From NCBI GenBank assembly GCA_023014365.1, contig JAEBUN010000005.1, positions 1,550,001-1,614,000 on the forward strand: 64,000 nt of DNA, given 5' to 3'. Every line of letters begins with the position of its first letter. Position 1 is the stretch's first letter. This DNA comes from Lepiota brunneoincarnata. Lineage: Eukaryota > Basidiomycota > Agaricomycetes > Agaricales > Agaricaceae. Below, piece after piece: positions 59,939-64,000 of the stretch. A program made the translations under genes and the position numbers. The notes under the pieces are model-generated. The model did not search any database. It saw only the letters and a program-made list of their open reading frames with translations, and had not been told where the DNA came from.

Positions 59939-62834
59939 TTATGTTCTGCTTGAAAGAGCTACGCCTATCCGTCCAATCAGGTCCAGTATGGCGTTAACCT
60001 CTTCATCTACAACAACAGACGCCAGCTTTTCCCTCTTCTCCACTGTTGCGCGATGCTGCTGTGCGGCAGCATCACGCTCGTCGATCATACCTAGGTTGTG
60101 GTATACAACAGAGACGAGATACTGAGCATCTTCCAAGGAACTCAAGATATCCAAACATTCATAGTCCTTTACCGCGGTCAAAAGGTACCGTAATGCTTCG
60201 CGTAAGGGTTCGGCTATGGACAACTGCAAGTAAGATGTAACCACGGAAGGGGATAGTTAAATGCGTACTGTTAGATTCTACGGAAGCAATGATGCTACGT
60301 GCGAGGGTGAAAGACGCGAATGCACGCTGTTCCGGGTCCTTTCCGCATATGATCTTCAAACGATAAACAATAGGCATGCAACAACGGAAACGTAGAGAAT
60401 ACCTGAGGCATAATATCATCTATCAATGCTCGAGATCGTCTCGACATCCCAAACTCCAATCCAACGTCGGCAAGTAAAATAATTCCAGTGCGATATTCGT
60501 GTAGCCTGAACGAGAATTCTGCATCCCACAATGCCTTGAGTAAATGTTCGATCCCAGCCGTCGCTTGCCCATGTTTCTGACTCTGTTTCGGACATATAAC
60601 CATGTCTATTACCGGTTTTCACCCACCTTGAGCCTTAGCACCTCCCCTAGCGCTTCATGAATCTTTGACCGCGGTGGGCCCTCAGAATCGAGGTCGAAAA
60701 ATGTCGGGTTGTGAGGACCAGCGGATCGCCGGGGGAGGAGGACTTCCTCATATAACCGTTGTTGTCCTCTGCAAGTGGAAAGGGTGACCAAGCGAAAATA
60801 GCGCAAACTGGTCGTAATATTACCTCCTGGTCGCCCGCAATGCAAGGGTATTCCAGACTGCGTGGGCCCATGTAGCATAGTCGTCCATGTTTAAACCACT
60901 CCAGATGGTGGGGTCCAATAGATTTCGTAAACTCTGATCATACAAACCCATACGCGCGTTCTATACCAGTCGCAGTCAGATACTGGTGGGACAGATTTTA
61001 ACAGTTGCAGGTTACCTGGTTTGCTCGATTTAGCACTATCGCTAATCTTGTTTCATCCGAGGTGCCGAGAGGTACAAAAGCCATTATCAGATTTTCCTCT
61101 ATTGTCGCCAGTTTGTCGCAGCCTAAGTGGAGTATCAAAATATGGGTTTCTGTGGAATACCCGGCATACCAGTACATCTCCACACAATCGATTGAACAGC
61201 ATGTTGGGTCCATAATTCCTCTTCCGGCGGTGGGATGAGTTGAACATCCAGCCAGTGATCCTGGACACCAATTGCTTGCATTATCTTGTTGAATGCTGCA
61301 CCGATTGGCTGGTCCTGATTAATTGAGACAAATATTAAGGGGACTATCTGCACAACCATTTATCACCAACCTCGAGTAATTTCTTCACATCATAGAACAC
61401 CTCGAGTGGATGAAGGTCGGGTTGTATTTCATTCAATGTTTGTTTTTGACCCGGAATAGTTGGAGGCAGTCGATGTAGCATGCTATCCTTGGGGCTTGAA
61501 TAACAGTAATCCTGCTAGGATGCAGAAAGAAATGAACCTGATACAGTGCTGGAGTGTTATCCGATCTCCGCTCGTTCTGGAGACAGTGATGGCTTCCGAG
61601 AGCAACTAATATGGTTCACGTCAGATCAGAAGGGGCCGGACATAGGTTTGAAGAATTACCTTCCGAGCAGCATCAAATTCTTCACGTACGTAATGCATCC
61701 TGACCAAGTTCAGCAGAGCGTGTTGTCGCAGCCCTCTGGACCGATGAGCCCGGATATTTTTGAAACAGGGCAGGTGAGGTATCTCACGAGTCATTGCTTT
61801 CGTTGAACTGTTGTTCGAAGAATCTGCGCAAGTTCTCGACAGCCATAGTATCATCACCGATCGCTAGTCCCTTCTCCCACCTGAGCGGCCGAGCATTCAA
61901 ATGAATATAAAGGGAAAAAAGTGAGTGCTTACGCTTCGTATGATTCTGGTTTGGCCCATTCCTTTCTGTCTGCTTGGGTTTTGAAGAGGACCGTGTCTAA
62001 TGAAAGTGAGACTTCTGAGTTATTTCCCACAAAAGCGTCGACTAGCCATTCGTGAGTTGCTCCCTGTTGACAACTCCATAGTCGGCAACGGTGTCCCCTG
62101 CTATCCAAGCTTCAAAGTCTTTTTGCAGCTTGACAACCCCAGGGAACGACAGCTTGATAAAGCTCACAAAACAACGCCGACAAAAGTACCCGAAAAGTGA
62201 CCTGCGCATCTGCAAGTCGGTTGAATGAGAGATCGGCTTAGGAAGTATCCCATGCACTCACAAAGATAGGGTTATCCTGGCCGGGGAGACCCATGTCAGA
62301 AAGGGATTTGAAAGCAAGTAAGTGTATCCAACCTCGATGGTCTTTTCAACGAACAGAGCGGGAATATCTCGACTGAATCTCAGCATCACCCTACACATGG
62401 CAAGGGTGGTACTCACTGGAGAAGAACACTGTAATCTTGTCTGCAGAATTCAAAGTCTCCGGCTGCAATTTCGTTTGCACAGTCTCCTCGAAGGGGCCTG
62501 AAGTCCAACCTACCACGGCACGCGCATTTGTTAAGAAGATCTGGCATACATCTAGCTCGGCCCGTGGGGCTAAGGATATCTCCTGAAGTACTTCATGGTA
62601 TGTCTTCGGCTGGCAGACCTAGTCATGATATGTATGTTATGATACTCCCTAAGTGCAATAGAAGTAATGTACCTCAGATATCTCGTTAAGTAGGGACCGG
62701 TAGAGATGTAGTGTGAAGGGTGCGGGGAACTCTTTGAAGTCGCCATCCTTGAAGGCGAGAGATAATATAGCCAGCAGGCCTACGTGATGTGGTCTGACGA
62801 TGTGCTCGGTCGGCGGAGGATCCTCGTCCATCAT
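59939..62834 (-). CDS. APC5: Anaphase-promoting complex subunit 5 (APC5)
   Basis: TPR-rich scaffold subunit of the APC/C ubiquitin ligase. The N-terminal Apc5 domain reads EHIVRPHHVGLLAILSLAFK and PAPFTLHLYRSLLNEISE. Many short exons follow between 62.6 and 60.2 kb, including FLTNARAVVGWTSGPFEETV and a SNPFLTW-like block near 62.3 kb. The TPR-rich C-terminal part includes AEPLREALRYLLTAVKDYEC and SLEDAQYLVSVVYHNLGMID, the canonical Apc5 ending with its LE-DAQYL and YHNLGM-ERD features. Stop at 59939. The start is taken at MMDEDPPPTEH (62834); other ATGs in the same frame lie 8 codons upstream. Introns are dense, so internal exon limits are approximate. Divergent from the NOC3 gene. Nuclear, essential in mitosis. 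Confidence 0.8.
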
Positions 62835-62925
62835 CTTTCCGTACATAAAGAACATCATCAGTTTGTCTGTGACCGCGACTCAGTGGCTGTGCTGATTTTC
62901 TTTCCTCACTTTCATCCCACACAAT
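62835..62925. promoter_or_regulatory. Putative bidirectional promoter between APC5 and NOC3 genes
   Basis: About 90 bases separate the two divergent start codons (62834 and 62926). No TATA box is obvious; the stretch is TC-rich just before the NOC3 start. Confidence 0.5.
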
Positions 62926-64000
62926 ATGGCAGTCGGACGCAAGCGTCCGGCAAGGGCCACGACAAGAGTAGCATATCCATTCGTCTGTGTACCTATACTG
63001 AATATCTTGTAGGTCCCAGCAAAAAAACCCAAGATTAGGTACGAGACCCCTACCACGCTATCGAGGAAGGCGACACTGGGGGATAGGAACGGAAAAAGGA
63101 GGGAGACTGCTTCTGACAGGAAATACATCCACATACCAGCAGTAGAAGCCTCGGACGATGACGAAGAAGTCGAGTCATCGGATCAGGATCTCGAAATCTT
63201 ACAAGGAGCGTCATTCTTGAAAAACCTTGACCACAGGAGTATCGCAAAGTACGTCCCTACTTGTGCCATAGGTGGAATTCCATGACCTCTTTGCTGCAGG
63301 AGTAAGAAAGAGATAAATCGATTGCACCAGCTCCACAGACCAGTTCGCTTGGGAGGAGGGCCGGATAACCTTCCTTCTTTAAACTCTAGCGACGAAGGGG
63401 ACGAGGACGAAACAATAGCATTGCATTCTGCTGAAGGTGACCGTAAGGTGTCGGAAGGAACCCCGAGCTCCGAGGATGAAGAGGTTTGGGCACATTCTGA
63501 TGCTGAAATGCCTTACGAGCAGATTCCCCGCAGAAGGCGTCCCTCGTGGGGTGATAATGGCGATGGTAGGGGCAGGAAGATCGAAGGCCTCCCCACCAAA
63601 CTGCCGGATGGCACGATTCAAAAAAGCACTAAGGTGCTGATCGTGTCCGACTCCGAACAATCTTCTGACCAAGAGAGTGAGGACGAGTTCGAGCTCCGAG
63701 AGCCGGAGTCACGAATGGAGGATGTTGCAACTGGCGCTCGGTTCGGGCGTGCTGCCGTCGCGGACATTATAGGCAAGCCGTTAAGAAGAGAACGGGTGGA
63801 GGCAGCCAAGGAACAGATCGCAAGTATATGCCAGGAAATTCTGGCTGAGCCCGAGAACAGTGTATGTCAAGTTGAAGATTGATCTACGGCCACATCTTTG
63901 ATTCCTTAACATAGCTCGGTCTCCTAAGGCGATTACACACGTTCTCGTTACGAGAAATTTCAACACCGACCCAACCCGAACCAATTCCTAACGACCCCAT
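62926..64000 (+). CDS. NOC3: Nucleolar complex protein 3 (Noc3), 5' part; continues beyond the window
   Basis: Nucleolar 60S biogenesis factor that partners Noc2; in yeast also tied to replication licensing. Exons 62926-62967, 63013-63248, 63300-63861 and 63915 to the edge have consistent phases. The start MAVGRKRPARATTR is basic; VPAKKPKIRYETPTTLSRKA follows, then acidic/Ser-rich stretches (EASDDDEEVESSDQDLE, NSSDEGDEDETIALHSAEGD) and basic nuclear-targeting runs (PRRRRPS). Family blocks are EGLPTKLPDGTIQK, ARFGRAAVADIIGKPLRRER, AAKEQIASICQEILAEPENS and, across the last intron, LGLLRRLHTF. These are the start of the Noc3 N-terminal domain. The remaining HEAT-like domain lies outside. The 5' disordered acidic/basic region is normal for the family. 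Confidence 0.87.

Noticed and set aside
1..64000. Secondary-metabolite cluster (UbiA, SDR, 2OG dioxygenase, hydrolase)
   Set aside because: The enzymes are tens of kilobases apart, interspersed with housekeeping genes, and no backbone synthase, P450 or cluster regulator was seen.

Overview
The window looks like ordinary nuclear DNA of an agaricomycete-type basidiomycete. Nearly all genes are cut by short introns of about 45-70 nt with GT-AG ends. Genes lie on both strands with short gaps, and the recognisable products are fungal: Fks-type glucan synthase, the CTDK-I cyclin Ctk2, Gcn3, a Stu2/Alp14-type microtubule polymerase and Noc3. I saw no bacterial operons, CRISPR array, rRNA, tRNA or convincing transposon.

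Layout. 0-4 kb: a mitochondrial PP2C phosphatase (Ptc7-like, cut by the left edge) and a leucine-rich-repeat protein, both minus. 4.1-9.9 kb: 1,3-beta-glucan synthase, plus. 10-12.6 kb: two divergent multi-pass membrane proteins of unknown function. 12.9-17.5 kb: a UbiA-family prenyltransferase and an FHIP/RAI16-like protein, both with broken reading frames. 17.6-23.6 kb: DnaJC9-like J-protein, PAP2-family lipid phosphatase, a seven-pass-like membrane protein and a SET-domain methyltransferase, all minus. 23.7-24.9 kb: a short-chain dehydrogenase. 25-29 kb: a long disordered protein. 30.8-34.5 kb: a YheT-type hydrolase, a Gir2-like RWD protein and mitochondrial ribosomal protein bS21m. 36-43 kb: an unrecognised gene, cyclin Ctk2, a stretch without a confident gene, and eIF2B alpha. 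43-50.5 kb: homopolymer-rich intergenic DNA, an intronless unknown gene, methionine aminopeptidase 1 and glycerol-3-phosphate acyltransferase. 50.6-64 kb: multi-TOG microtubule polymerase, a 2-oxoglutarate dioxygenase, APC/C subunit 5 and Noc3 (cut by the right edge).

The genes do not form an obvious pathway cluster; this is mostly core cell biology (cell wall, translation, cytoskeleton, cell cycle, lipid synthesis). The oddest signal is a run of apparent single-base frameshifts, mostly one extra base, in four otherwise well conserved genes between 6.6 and 23.5 kb. All genes I could follow closely outside that interval read cleanly. Other items of interest are inferred GC-AG introns, a 22-G homopolymer, an Fks hot-spot segment unlike the yeast one, and several genes I could not assign. 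All exon limits were read by eye from splice signals and frame.
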